NCBI GenBank assembly: GCA_009801015.1
Contig: VHZZ01000020.1
Span: 419,765 to 445,570, forward strand
Source: Silene noctiflora
Taxonomy: Eukaryota > Streptophyta > Magnoliopsida > Caryophyllales > Caryophyllaceae
Direction: 5' to 3'
Length of the DNA: 25,806 nucleotides
Shown here: piece by piece, positions 8,106 to 20,900 of the stretch
Position numbering within the stretch: the first letter of the stretch is position 1
Layout of the letters: each line of letters opens with the position of its first letter
The notes under the pieces: model-generated
Database searches by the model: none
Seen by the model: the letters and a program-made list of their open reading frames with translations, nothing else
Told to the model about the DNA's origin: nothing
Program-made: the position numbers and the translations under genes

Positions 8106-9380
8106 ATGTCAATCTCAAGCTCATTGAGTAATAACAATATGAGTAAGAATTCTTTCTTTGATCTTAGAAAACAAGCTTCATTTTACATCAAGGAGAAGAT
8201 CAAAACTGCTAGATTGGCTCTTACTGATGTTACTCCTATTCAATTGTAAGATCTTTTTATGTTCCTTCCTTTAAACCTTTTGTTTTACGGTTTTTACCTG
8301 ATCTCGTGATTTTACCAAATAAGTTAGTTGACATCTGCATCACGTGGTTGTTTTACGTGAGAGCAAGTGAGTAATGATTTATTGTGGCTAACTTGTGATC
8401 TGATAGAATGACAGAAGAAGCAACAAATGCTAATCCATGGGCACCAAATACTCAAACTCTTGGATTAATATCTCGGGCAGCTTTCGAAGTTGATGACTAC
8501 TGCAGGATTGTAGACATCCTTCACAGCAAGTACGTTTCTTTGACGTGTTAAAACATGTTATTAGTCGGCTCCAGGTTTAATTTCCTGAACAAATATGGCT
8601 TTTTGTTCAGATTATCAAAGTTTGACAGAAAAGAATGGAGGGCATCATACAATTCTCTGGTAGTGTTGGAATATTTGCTGACTCATGGGCCAGAAAGAGT
8701 TGCAGAAGAGTTTCAAACACACAAATCCATCATCGACGACATGAAATTTTTTCAGCATATCGATGAGAAAGGGTAGGACAATCTGTTACAGTTTATCGTC
8801 TTTTGTATGTCATTTATCGTTTTTAGATGGAAACTAACGAGTAACATTTGTGTACAGTTTTAACTGGGGTCTTGCAGTGAGGAAAAAATCAGAGAAAATA
8901 CTAAAACTGCTCGAAAATGGGCCTCTTCTAAAAGAAGAAAGAGAGAATGCTAGGAAGATAACAAGGGAAATCAAAGGATTTGGCAGCTTTTCTGAAAAAT
9001 CAGCCATCCTTCTTGAGGAACCGTCAACAATATATGGACGGAGCCATTCACAGTTCAATGAGCATGGGAACGACGAGAACCATTACGAAACAAATGGATA
9101 TTATCAGCCAACGGTTATATTTCATGACAATGATTTAAAGACTGACAAACCAGAGACTGTGAAGAGGTCTTTCAAGGAAAACATGGCACCAAAGTATGAT
9201 GCTATAAGCAAAGGAGGTTTACATTCCTGGAGTAATAATAAAGCTCGGGAGGAAAATTCGCTTCTTTGTGAAAGTCCTACTTATCGGGCTAATGGTGGAA
9301 TGTTTGTAGATGAGGAGGATCATCCTTTCAGTAAAACTGAAAAGAATAGCAGGGTATCGCTGCTCGATGCAGCAATATAA
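8106..9380 (+). CDS. ENTH-domain (epsin-like) protein, four coding exons
   Basis: The coding exons are 8106-8245, 8407-8529, 8611-8772 and 8858-9380; all three introns (161, 81 and 85 bp) have GT-AG ends and keep the frame, giving 315 residues. The ENTH fold spans roughly residues 18-165. Visible hallmarks are TPIQLMTEEATNANPWAP (43-60), EWRASYNSLVVLEYLLTHG (96-114) and DEKGFNWGLAVRKKSEK (139-155), matching the conserved epsin blocks T-EATN-PW, W-Y-L-LL-YL-HG and DEKG-G--VR-KA. From established family knowledge, ENTH domains bind phosphoinositides and epsins act as adaptors for clathrin-coated vesicle formation, so this protein is probably a cytosolic or membrane-peripheral trafficking factor. 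The tail (from about 175) is polar and probably disordered, with an acidic DEEDHPF (293-299) and SLLD near the end; a perfect clathrin box is not seen. It resembles the short plant ENTH/VHS proteins rather than large epsins. The start ATG is the first in frame. Confidence 0.9.
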
Positions 9381-9806
9381 GATAAAGGTATACTGAACTG
9401 TGTTAATCTCTGGTTATCGGAGATGTCATGTATTTCAGTAATTGAAATGATGAGCTAAGTGAACTTACCTTCTTTTCTGTACAATATTTTGAACAATTTG
9501 AAATGCAACAAAGAGTAGGAGTTCGAGCATAAACGAGAAAAAAACGATTAGGTGAACATCTGATCAGGATAACTCATCTACAGTACGATTCTGAAACTGG
9601 TTAACTTCAGAGATTCAGAACAGCAGAAATGTTGCCAAAAAATTACATTAGTCATAGACTCATAGAAGGTTCTTTTTTCGCGAGTTTCTCAAAACAAAAT
9701 GATTCCGAATAATGACTAATTGAAACATAGGAATTGAGAAAGGTTAAGTTTCGCGAGTTTCTCATAAAGGCATCACCAATAATACAATAACTCTGAATGC
9801 AATAAA
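9381..9806 (+). other. 3' flank of the ENTH gene, possible 3'UTR
   Basis: No coding is seen after the stop. The nearest AATAAA is at 9801-9806, about 420 bases downstream, so the true poly(A) site may use a weaker signal. CGCGAGTTTCTCA occurs twice, near 9679 and 9754, a minor local repeat. Confidence 0.45.
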
Positions 9807-10329
9807 ATGAAAATCTGCAGGCTGTATTTCCTTATTCTTCTTCCGTCTTTAATCGTACAATGTAAACTCTTAGAAGAGCTTACGGAGGAGGACAATCAAA
9901 GGTCAGGATTCATCATTTTCTGCCTTTGCAGTAGACATCTGCAATACACGGTTAAGCACAGAACTTAGGACTTCTATTTTTTTTTATGATAGAGGAGGCC
10001 ACAGTCGAATACGGAGTATATAGCTATGGATCAATTAACACTCATTCCTTGTACATCCTGAGCCATCGCGCCTTGGATCCCGTGTGGAGGGATGTGAAGT
10101 TCATGCCTCGTGGTTACCAAAAGGAAATGTCAGTGCCTATTTCGACAGCTTGTCCGCGCTGAAATTAGCTTCGTGATAAACATGTCAAAGCCAATGCGGT
10201 CCACTTTCAAGCAGTCACTTAGCGGGGATGAAATAATGTCTGCTATTTATTTTAGTATGAAATCGAATGGGTTACTATCTGAAGTGATCCTTAAAACGTG
10301 GTAGAAAAGCCGGGAGAAAAAGAAAGGTT
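9807..10329. other. Gene-free flank with two possible exon scraps
   Basis: On the minus strand TATTGCAG is followed by a short frame to a stop at 9938-9903 (MSTAKAENDES), which would look like a last exon if other exons existed. On the plus strand about 10030-10175 is open and reads GSRVEGCEVHASWLPKGNVS in its middle. I do not recognise either, no partner exons are seen, and the satellite array starts right after. They may be remnants of genes broken by repeat expansion, or chance. Confidence 0.25.
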
Positions 10330-11390
10330 ACTTATTTTTAATTTTTATTGAGTATCTGATTTTCCATAAACTGACTTATAGTGCACAGACACACTCAAAT
10401 GTCATTTGTTACTTTTCAAATTTGTGAGGTCGCTTTGTCTGATTAGAGAAACCTTGTGTGTAATTTAGAGACAATTTTTGTTTCGGGACCCTAACATTCC
10501 GAAAACCTTGTATTATACACTTCAATTTGAGCTGTTTGGGAGGCCGTATCAGGTATTTTTGTGTAAGTTTTTCAACCACGTGTTTAGCGTCACTTTATGA
10601 GTTATCCTAATCGATTTGAGCCCAAACAACAATTATTAAGCCATTTTTAACGAATATCTGATTTCCATAGACCGGTTTACAGAGCATCGACGGCCCTAAA
10701 AGTCATTTGTTACTGCTAAAAATTTTTTGTGGCCACTTTCTCAGAACCGATAAACCATCAATGAAATTTACACAATTTTTTATTCCGGGACCTTGAGTCT
10801 CGAAAACCATGTATTATATACTTCAATTGGAGCCGTTCGAGAGGCCGTATAAGATCATAATTTTTTTTTCTTCCGATCTTTTGTACCTCGTGTCCGGAAT
10901 CGCTTCATGAATTATCATATTCTCTTTCAGCCCCAAATAACAAGTACTAAACCATTTTATACAAGTATCTTATTTCCGCCCAAGACTAGTTAATCGCATG
11001 CCGGCTCCGTCAAATGTCCTTTGTTACACCTCAAAATTTTTGTAGCGACTTTATCTGACTCGAGTAACCATCTTTGTGATTTACAGACTTTTTTGTTCCG
11101 ACACCCAAAAATCCCGAAATCCGTGAATATAATACACTTCAATTTGGGTTGTTCGGGTGGCCGTATCGGGTCATATTTCTTTTAGTGCCAGTTTTTCAAC
11201 CACATGTCCGGGATCACTTTATGAGTTACCCTATTTGGTATGAGCCCAGACAACAATTTTTAAACCATTTTTAACGTATATCCGATTTTTCAAGGACTTG
11301 TTCATAAAGCATCGACGACCTCAAATGTCATTTGTTAACACTAAAGACTTTTGAGGCCGCTTTATATAATCCGATAAACAAGTAGTTATC

Positions 11391-11824
11391 CTTTTCGATT
11401 TCAACCCCAAATAACAAGTATTAAACCATTTTTTTACACGTATCCGATTTCCACCCGATACTGGTTTATCGCATATCGACTCTATCAAATGTCCTTTGTT
11501 ACACCTCAAAGTTTTTGTGGCCGCATTATCTAACACAAGAAACCATCTTTGGTATTTACAGACATTTTTGTTCCTGTACCATGAAATCCCGAAAACCGTA
11601 TATTATCCTATTCGATTTCAACCCCAAATAACAAGTATTAAACAATTTTTTTACATGTATCCGATTTCCACCCGATACTGGTTGATCGCATATCGACTCT
11701 ATCAAATGTCCTTTGTTACACCTCAAATTTTTTGTGGCCACATTACATGACACGAGGAACCATCTTTGGTATTTCCAGACATTTTTGTTCCTGCTCCATG
11801 AAATTTCGAAAATCGTTATTATAC
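11391..11824 (+). repeat. Two 217-bp truncated B monomers in tandem inside the satellite
   Basis: The phrase TTCGATTTCAACCCCAAATA occurs at 11394 and 11611, and the following about 200 bases are nearly the same in both, including CACCCGATACTGGTT and GCATATCGACTCTATCAAAT. Each copy lacks the first third of a normal B monomer. The similarity is much higher than between ordinary neighbours, so this is a later local duplication. Confidence 0.88.
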
Positions 11825-14312
11825 ACTTAAATTTGAGCTCATTAGGAGGCCGTACCAAGTTATGTTTTTGTGCCAGTTTTTTAACCACGTGTCGAGGCCT
11901 CCAAGGTCATTTTTTGAGTTACCCTATTTGATTTGAACCCAGACAACAATTATTAAACAGTTTTTAATGAATATTCGATTTTTCAAAGATTTGTTTATAA
12001 AGCATCGACGACCTCAAATGTCAATTGTTACTGCTAAAAACTTTTGAGGCCACTTTGTCTAATCCGATAAATTGTCCGTGACAGACATTTTCGTTCCAGA
12101 ACCTTAGCATCGCGAAAATCGTGTATTATATACTTCAATTTGAGCCTTTCGAGAGGCCGTATCACGTCATAATTATTTTATCCCGGTCTTTTTTACCTCA
12201 TGTCGAGGGTCACTTCAGATGTTATTCTATTCGATTTGAGCACCAAATAACAAGTATTAAACCACTTTTTAGTTTTTTCACATATCTAATTTATGTCCCT
12301 AACTCGTTGATCGCATACCGACACCATCAAATATCCTCCGTTACACCTCAATTTTTTTGTGGTTGCTTTATCAAACACGAGGAACCATCTTTGGTATTTA
12401 CAGACATTTTTGTTCCGACACCCTGAAATCCCGAAAACCGTGTATTATACACTTTAATTTGAGCTAATCAGGAGGTCGTATCAAGTCATGTTTTTGTGTC
12501 AGGTTTTCAACCACCTGTCAAGGCCTCAAGAGTCATTTTCTGAGTTACCCTATTTGATTTGAGCCCAAACAACAATTATTAAACCATTTTTAACGAATAT
12601 CTAATTTGCTATGGAATGGTTTATATAGCATCGACGACCTCAAACGTCATTTGTTACTGCTAAATATTTTTGAGGCCTTCCAATCTGATATGATAAACCA
12701 TCCGTGAAATTTACAATCATTTTTGTTCCGAGACCTTGGCATCGCTAAAACCGTGTATTATTTACTTCAATTTCAGCCATTCGGTAGGCCGTATCGGAAC
12801 ATAATTTTTTTTTTCCGACCGTTATTACCTCGGTCGGAGGTCGCTTCAAGAGTTATCCTATTTGATTTCAACATCAAATAACAAGTATTAAACCACTTTA
12901 TACACATATCTTATTTCCGCCTCAGACACATTGATCGCATACCGGCTCCACCAAATGTCCTTCGTTACACCTCAAATTTTTTATGGCTGCTTTATCTGAC
13001 ACGAGGAACCATCATTGGTATTTATAAACAGTTTTGTTTTGGCACCCTGAAATCCCGAAAATCGTGTATTGTACACTTAAATTTGAGCTGGTCAGGAAAT
13101 CGTATCAAGTCATGTTTTTGTGTCAGGTTTTCAACCACGTGTCCAGTCCCCAGGGTCATTTTTTGAGTTACCCTATTCGATTTGAGCCCAAATAACAATT
13201 ATTAAACTGTTTAACGAATATCTGATTTTCTATAGACTGGTTTATAGAGCATCGACGACCTCAAATGTCATTTGTTATTGCTAAATATTTTTTAGACCTC
13301 TTTATCTGAACTGATAAACCGTCAGTGAAATTTACAACCATTTTTGTTCTGAAACCTTGGAATCGCGATAACCGTGTACTATATACTTCAATTTGAGAGG
13401 TTCGGAAAACCGTATCGGTTTATATTTTTTTTTTCCCGGCCTTTTTTACCTTGGCCGGGGGTCGCTTAAGGAGTTATCTAATTCGATTTCAACACCAAAT
13501 AACATGTATTAAACTATTTTTTACACGTATCCGATTTCCGCCTCAGTCTCGTCGATCGCTTAGCGGCTCCATCAAAAGTCCTTCGTTACACGTCAAATTT
13601 TTTGTGGACGCTTTATCTGACATGAGGAAATCTCTTTGTAATTTACAGACATTTTTGTTCCGGCACCTTCAACTCCCCAAAACTGTGTATTAACACTTCA
13701 ATTTGAGCTGTTCAGGAGGCCGTATTAGGTCATGTTTTGCTTTTTGCGGTTGTGCCAGTATTTCACCAAGTGTCAAGGGTCACTTATTGAGTTACCCAAT
13801 TCGATTTGAGCCAAACAACCATTATTCAACCATTTTAAGTGAATATGACATTTTTCATAGACTGGTTTATAGAACATCGACGGCCTCAAATGTCATTTGT
13901 TACTCCTAAAATTTTTGAGGCCGCTTTATCTGATCCGATAGACCGTCCGTGAAATTTAGAGAAATTTGGTTCCGGGACCTTGGAAACGCAAAACTGTGTA
14001 TCATAAACATTAATTTTAGCTCTTCGGGAGGCCGTATGGGATCATTTTTTTTTCTTCCGGTCTTATTATAACTCTTGTCAAGGGTTACTATAGGAGTCAT
14101 CATATTCGATTTTAGCGCCCCAAATAACAAGTCTTAAACTATTTTTGACAAATATCCGATTTCCACCCATGACTGGTTGATCGCATACTGGCTCCATCAC
14201 ATATCCTCTATTACGCTTTAAAAATTTTGTGGTCGCTTTATCTAACATGAGGAACCATCTCTGTGATTTACATACATTTTTGTTCTGGCACCATAAAATC
14301 CCGAAAACCGTG

Positions 14313-15290
14313 TATTATAAATTTCAATTTGAGCTATTCGGGAGGGCATATTAGGCTATGCTTCTTTTCGTGCCGGTTTTTAAACCATGTGTCAAGGGTC
14401 AATTTATGAGTTACGCTAGCCAATTGAAGCCCAAAAAACAATTATTAAACAATTTTTAACGAATATCCGATTTTCTATAGACTGGTTTATACTTTATAGA
14501 GCATCCACGGCCTAAAGGAGGCCATATCGGATCGTAAATTTTGTCTCCCGAACTTTTTCACCTCGTGTTAGGGGTTGCTTCAGAAGTTATCTTATTCGAT
14601 TTAAGCCTAAAATAACAAGTATTAAACCATTTTTGACAATTATCCGATTTCCGCCCAAGATTGGTTGATCGCATACCGGCTCCATCAAATGTCCTCTATT
14701 ATACCTCAAAAAATTTGTGGGCGTTTTATCTAACATGAGGAACCATTTTTGTTATTTACAGACATTTATGTTCTAGCACATTGAAATCCTGAAAACTGTG
14801 TATTATACACTTCTATTTGAGCTACTCGAAAGGTCGTATTAGGTCATGTTTCTTTTCGTGCCAGTTTTTGAAGCTCGTGTCCAGGGTTGCTTTTTGAGTT
14901 ACCCTATTAGATTTGAGGCCAACCAACAATTATTAAGCCATTTTTAACAAATATCCGATTTTCTAGAGACTGGTTTATAGAGTATCGACAACCTAAAATA
15001 GGCCGTTTCGGATCGTAATTTGTTTCTCCCGGTCTTTTTTGCCGCGTGTCAGGGGTCGTTTAATGAGTTATCCTATTCGATTTCAGCCCAAATAACCAGT
15101 ATTAAACCCTTTTTGACAATTATCCAATTTCTGCCCAAGTTTAGTTGATCTCATACCGGTTCCACCAAATGTTCTCTTTTGCACTTTAAAAATTTTGTAG
15201 CCGCTTTATCTGACATGAGGAACCATCTTTGTTATTTACAGACATTTTTGTTCTGCCACCTTGAAATCCCGAAAACCCTGTATTATACAC
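14313..15290 (+). repeat. Deletion-variant A+B dimer (~488 bp) present twice
   Basis: In both 14313-14800 and 14801-15290 an A monomer breaks off right after the GCATCGACGGCC region and continues directly into the B start (GGCCATATCGGATCG near 14519, GGCCGTTTCGGATCG near 15002). Both copies have the same junction, so the shortened dimer arose once and was then duplicated as a unit. Confidence 0.85.
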
Positions 15291-17589
15291 TTCAAAATGA
15301 ACTGTTCAAGAGACCGTAGCACGTCATGTTTCTTTTCGTGCTAGTTTTTCAACATCGTGTCCAGGGTCACTTTATGAGTTACCCTATTCGATTTGAGTAC
15401 AAACAACAATGATTAAACCTTTTTTAATGAATATCCAATTTTCCATTGACTAGTTTATAGAGCATCGACGACCCCAAATGTCATTTGTTACTGCTAAAAA
15501 CTTTTGAAGCCGCTTTATCTGATCCGATAAACTGTCCGTGAAATTTACATAAAGTTTTATTCCGGACCCTGGAATCGCGAAAACTATGTATTATTTATTT
15601 CAATTAGAGTTGTTCAGCAGACCGTATCAGATCATAATTTTTTTTCTTTCGACCTTTTTTACCTCGGTCGGGGATCGTTTCACTAGTTATCATATTCGAT
15701 TTCAACACCAAATAATAAGTATTAAACCATTTTTTACACGTATCTGGTTTCCGCCCCAGACTCGTTGATCGTTTACCAGCTCCATCAAATGTCCTCGTTA
15801 CACCTCATATTTTTTGTGGACGCTTTATCTTACACGAGGAAACTTCTTTCGAACTTACAAATACTTTTGATTAGGCATCTTGAAATTCCGAAAACCATGT
15901 ATTATACACATTAATTTGAGCTGTTCACGAGGCCGTATTAGGTCATGTTTCGTTTTGTGCTGGTTTTTCAACTAATTGTCGAGGGTCACTTGATGAGTTA
16001 CCCAATTCGATGTGACCCCAATCAATAATTATTAATTCATTTTTAACGAATATCCGATTTTCGATATACTGTTTTATGAAGCATCCATGATCTCAAATGT
16101 CATCTGTTACTTGTTAAAAGTTTTGAGGACGCTTTGTCTAATCTGATTAACCGTCCGTGAAATTTATGAACACATTTTTGTTTCGGTACCTTGGAATCGC
16201 GAAAATCATGTATTATATAATTCAATTAGAACTGCTTGGGAGAGCATAACGGATCATAATTTAACTTCTCCCAGTCTTTTTTGCCTCGTATCCGGGGTCT
16301 CTTTAGGAATTATCCTATTCGATTTCAACCCAAATAACAAGTGTTAAACTATTTTTGACAAGTATTCGATTTCCCCCCGTGACCGGTTGAGCGCATACCG
16401 GCTTCATAACATATCCTTTGTTACACCTTAAAATTTTTGTGCTCCCTTTATATAACATGAGAAACCATCTCTGTGATTTACCGTGACCCTGAAATCCCGA
16501 AAACCTTGTATTATACACTTCAATTTAAGCTATTCGGGAGGCTGTATTAGGTCTTGTTTCTTTTTGTAACAGTTTCTCAACCACGTGTCCAGAGTCACTT
16601 CATGAGTCACCCTATTCGATTTGAGCCCGAACAACAATTATTAAACCATTTTTAACGAATATCCAATTTTCATAGACTGGTTTATAGAGCATCGACGACC
16701 TCAAATGTCATCTGTTACTGCTAAATAATTTTGAGGCCGCTTTGTCTGATCCAATAAACCGTCTGTGAAATTTACATACATTTTTGTTTCGGGACCTTGG
16801 AATCGCGAAAACCATGTATTATATACTTCAATTTGAGTCGTTGAGGAGGCCGTATTGGATCATATTTTTTTTCTCCCAGTTGTTTGTCACGTACCCGGAG
16901 TCGCTTCAGAAGTTATCATATTCGATTTCAGCGCCAAATAACAAGTTTTAAACCATTTTTAACAAGTATCTGATTTCCACAGATGACTGGTTGATCGCAT
17001 ACCATCATACTGGCTCCATCACATACCCTCTGTTACACCCCAATTTTTTTGTGGCCGTTTTATCTAACATAAGGAACTATCTCTCTGATTTATAGACATT
17101 TTTGTCCCGGGACCCTGAAATCCCGAAAACATTGTATTATACACTTCAATTTGAGCTAATCAGGAGGCCGTTTTAGGCCATGTTTCTTTTTGCGCTAGAT
17201 TTTCAACCACGTGTCCAGGGTCACTTTATGAGTCACCCTATTCAATTTGAGCCCAAACGAAAATTATTAAAGCATATCTTATTTTTCATAGACTGGTTTA
17301 TAGAGCATCGACAACCTCAAATATCATTTGTTACAGCTAAATATGTTTTAGGCCACTTTGTCTGATTCGATAAACTGTGTCCGTGAAATTTACAGGCGTT
17401 TTTGTTCCGGGACCTTGAAATCGTGAAAACCGCGTATTATATATACTTTTATTGAGCCGTTCCGGAGGCCATATCGGATAATAATCTTTTTTCTCACCGT
17501 CTTTTTGACCTGGTGTCCAGGGTTACTCGAGGATTTATCGTATTCGATTTCAGCCTTAAATAACAAGTATTAAACCATTTTTTATAAGT

Positions 17590-19272
17590 ATTCGACTTCA
17601 GTTTGAGCTGTTCAAGAAGACGAATCAGCTTGTTTTATTTTGTTTTAGTTTTTCAACCACGTGTTGAGGGTCACAATATGGGTTATCATATTCGATTTGA
17701 GCCCAAACAATAATTATTCAACCATTTTCAACGAAAATCTGATTTTCCATAGACTGGTTTTTAGAGCATCGGCGATATCAAATGTCATTTGATAGTTGAT
17801 ACAGCTAAACATTTTTGAGGCCGCTTTGTCTGTTCCGATAAACAGTCCGTGAAATTTACAGACGTTCGGGACCTTGGAATCGTGAAAACCGTGTATTATA
17901 TACTTCAATTTGAGCCATTCTAGAGGCCATATCGGATCATAATTTTTTTCCCCCGGTCTTCTTTACCTCATCTCCGGGGTCACTTCAGGAGTTATCCTAT
18001 TCGATTTCAAACCCAAATATCATGTATTAAACCATTTTTTGACAAGTATCCAATTTCCGAATAAGTCTGGATGATCGCATACCGGCTCCATCAACAGACA
18101 TTTATGTCCCGTGACCCTGAAATCCCGAAAACCGTGTACTATATATAGTTCAATTTGAGCTGTTTGGGAGGCCGTATCAGGTCATGTTTCTATTTGTGCC
18201 ACTTTTTCAACCACATATCTAGGGTCACTTTATAAGTTACCCTATTCGATTTGAGCCAAACAAAAATTATTAAATCATTTTTAACGAATATCTGATTTTC
18301 CATAGACTGGTTTATAGAGGATCGACAACCTCAAATTTAAATTGTTACTGCTAAAAACTTTTGAGGCCGCTTTGTCTGATCCGATAAACTGGTCAGGATA
18401 TATATTTACAGATATTTTTGTTCCGGAACCGTGGATTCTCGAAAACTGTCTATTATATACTTCAATTGAGCCGTTTGGGAGGCCGTATTGATCATAATTT
18501 TTTTCCCGTTCTCTTTTACCTAGTGTCCGTTGTTTTTTCATGAGTTATCCTATTCGATTTCAGCCCTAACTAACAAGAATTAAACTATTTTTGAAAAGTA
18601 TTTGATTTCCGCCCAAGACTGGTTGATAGCATACCGGCTCCGTCAAAAGTCCTATGTTACCCCTCAAAATTTTTGTGGCCAATTTATCTTACACGAGGAA
18701 CCATCTATGTGATTTACAGACATTTTTGTCTCGGGGCCCTGAAATCCTGAAAAACGTGTATTATACACTTTAATTTGAGCTGTTCGGGAGGCCATATCAG
18801 GTCTTGTTTCTTTTTGTGCCAGTTTCTGGACCACATGTACAGGGCAACTTTATGAGTCACCCAATTTGATTTGAGCCCAAACAACAATTATTAAACCATT
18901 TTAAATGAATATCTAATTTTCCGTAGACTGTTTTATAGAGCATCGATGGCCTGAAATGTCAACTGTTATTGCTAAACACTTTTGAGACCGTTTTGTCTAA
19001 TCCGATAAATTTTCCATGATATTTATATACATTTTTGTTCATAGATCTTCGATTCGTGAAAACTGTGTATTATCCGATTTTCGCTCGAGACTGATTTATC
19101 GCATACCGGCCTCATCAAATGTCCTCTTTTAAACCTCGAAATTTTTGGGGATGCTTTATCCGACTCGAGGAACAATCTCTGTGATTGACAAACATTTTTG
19201 TTTCGGGACCCTGAAATGCCGAAAACCATGTATTATACACTTCAGTTTAAGTTGTTCACGAGGTCGTATCAG

Positions 19273-19304
<32 letters not shown>

Positions 19305-20900
19305 CCAGTTTTTCAACCATACGTCGAGGATCACATTATAAGTTATCGTATTCAATTTGAACCCAAACAACAATTATTCAAACTATTTTCAACGAATATT
19401 TGATTTCCTATAGACTGGTTTATAGAGCATTGACGATCTCAAATGTCATTTGGTACAGCTAAACATTTTAGAGGCCGCTTTGTCTATTCCGATAAACTAT
19501 CCGTGAAATATACAGACGTTCGAGACCTTGGTATCGTGAAAACCATTTATTATATACTTCAATTTGAGCCATTCCGGAGGTCATATCAGATCCTAATTTT
19601 TTTCTCCTAGTCTTCTTTACCTCATCTCCGGGGTTACTTCAAGAGTTATCCTATTCGATTTCAACCACAAATATCATGTATTAAACCATTTTTTGACAAG
19701 TATCCAATTTCTGAATAAGACAGGATGATCGCATACCGGCTCCATCAACAGTTGTTTATGTCCAGTGACCCTGAAATCCCGAAAACCGTGTATTATATAC
19801 TTCAATTTGAGTTGTTTGGGAGGCCGTAACAAGTCATGTTTCTATTTGTGCCACTTTTTCAACCACATATCTGGGTCACTTTATAAGTTACTCTATTCGA
19901 TTTGAGCCAAACAAAAATTATTAAATCATTTTTAACGGGTATCTGATTTTCTGTAGACTGGTTTATAGAGGATCGACAACCTCAAATTTAAATTTTTACT
20001 GCTAAAAACTTTTGAGGCCGCTTTGTCTGATCCGATAAACTGGTCAGGATATATATTTACAGACATTTTGTTCCGGAACCTTGGATTCTCGAAAACTGTG
20101 TATTACTTCATTTGAGTCGTTTGGGAGGCCGTATTGATCATAATTTTTTTTCCCGTTCTCTTTTACCTAGTGTCCGCGGTCACTTCATTAGTTAGCCTAT
20201 TTGATTTCATCCATAAATAACAAGAATTAAATTGTTTTTGAAAAGTAACCGATTTCCACCCGAGACTGGTTGATGGCATACCGACTCCATCAAATGTCCT
20301 ATTTTACACCTCAAAATTTTTGTGGCCAATTTATCTTACACGAGGAACCATCTCTGTGGTTTAACAACATTTTTGTCTCCGGGCTCTGAAATTCCGAAAA
20401 ACGTGTATTATACACTTCAATTTGAGCTGCTCGAGAGGCCGTATCAGGTCATGTTTTCTTTTTGTGCCATTTTCTCAACCACGTGTCCAAGGTCACTATA
20501 TGAATTATCTTATTCAATTTGAGCCCAAACGACAATTATTAAACCATTTTTAACGAATATCTGATTTTCTGTAAACTGGGTTATAGAGCATTGACGACCT
20601 CAAATGTCATTTGGTACTGCTAAAATTTTTTGAGGCCGCTTTGTCTGATCCGATAAGTCGTCCGTAAAATTTACAGACATTTTTGTGCCGGGACCTTGGA
20701 ATCGTGAAAACCAGGTATTATATATTATATTTACCTCGTATCCGGGGTCACTTCAAGAGTTATCCTATTCGATTTCAGCACCAAATAACAAGTATTAAAC
20801 CAGTTTTAACAAGTATATGATTTTCCCTCCAGACTGGTTGATCGCATACCGGCTCCCTCAAATGTCCTTTGTTAACCCTAAAAGTGTTTGTGGTCGTTTT
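17590..20900 (+). repeat. Higher-order block of ~1.65 kb, present twice
   Basis: Sequence from about 17640 to 18990 reappears at about 19290-20640 with an offset of 1647-1656 bases. Private marks are shared: a gap giving ACAGACGTTCG before the ACCTTGG motif (near 17860 and 19512), a B monomer with its middle lost at CTCCATCAACAG (near 18086 and 19740), the insertion CTGGTCAGGATATATATTTA (near 18390 and 20039), and GAAAAACGTGTATT (near 18749 and 20396). Each block contains five to six monomers. Confidence 0.85.
19276..19304. repeat. T29 homopolymer inside a satellite A monomer
   Basis: Other A monomers have TTTCTTTTTGTGCC at this spot; here a run of 29 T replaces it. Expansion by slippage is the simplest cause. 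The length may be an assembly estimate. Confidence 0.9.

Noticed and set aside
8555..8776. Unspliced frame beginning inside the second ENTH intron
   Set aside because: Its first part is intron; the real exon starts at 8611 after TTTTTGTTCAG and ends before GTAGG at 8773.
8834..9058. Minus-strand open frame opposite the last ENTH exon
   Set aside because: It is the antisense shadow of a conserved coding exon and has no domain of its own.
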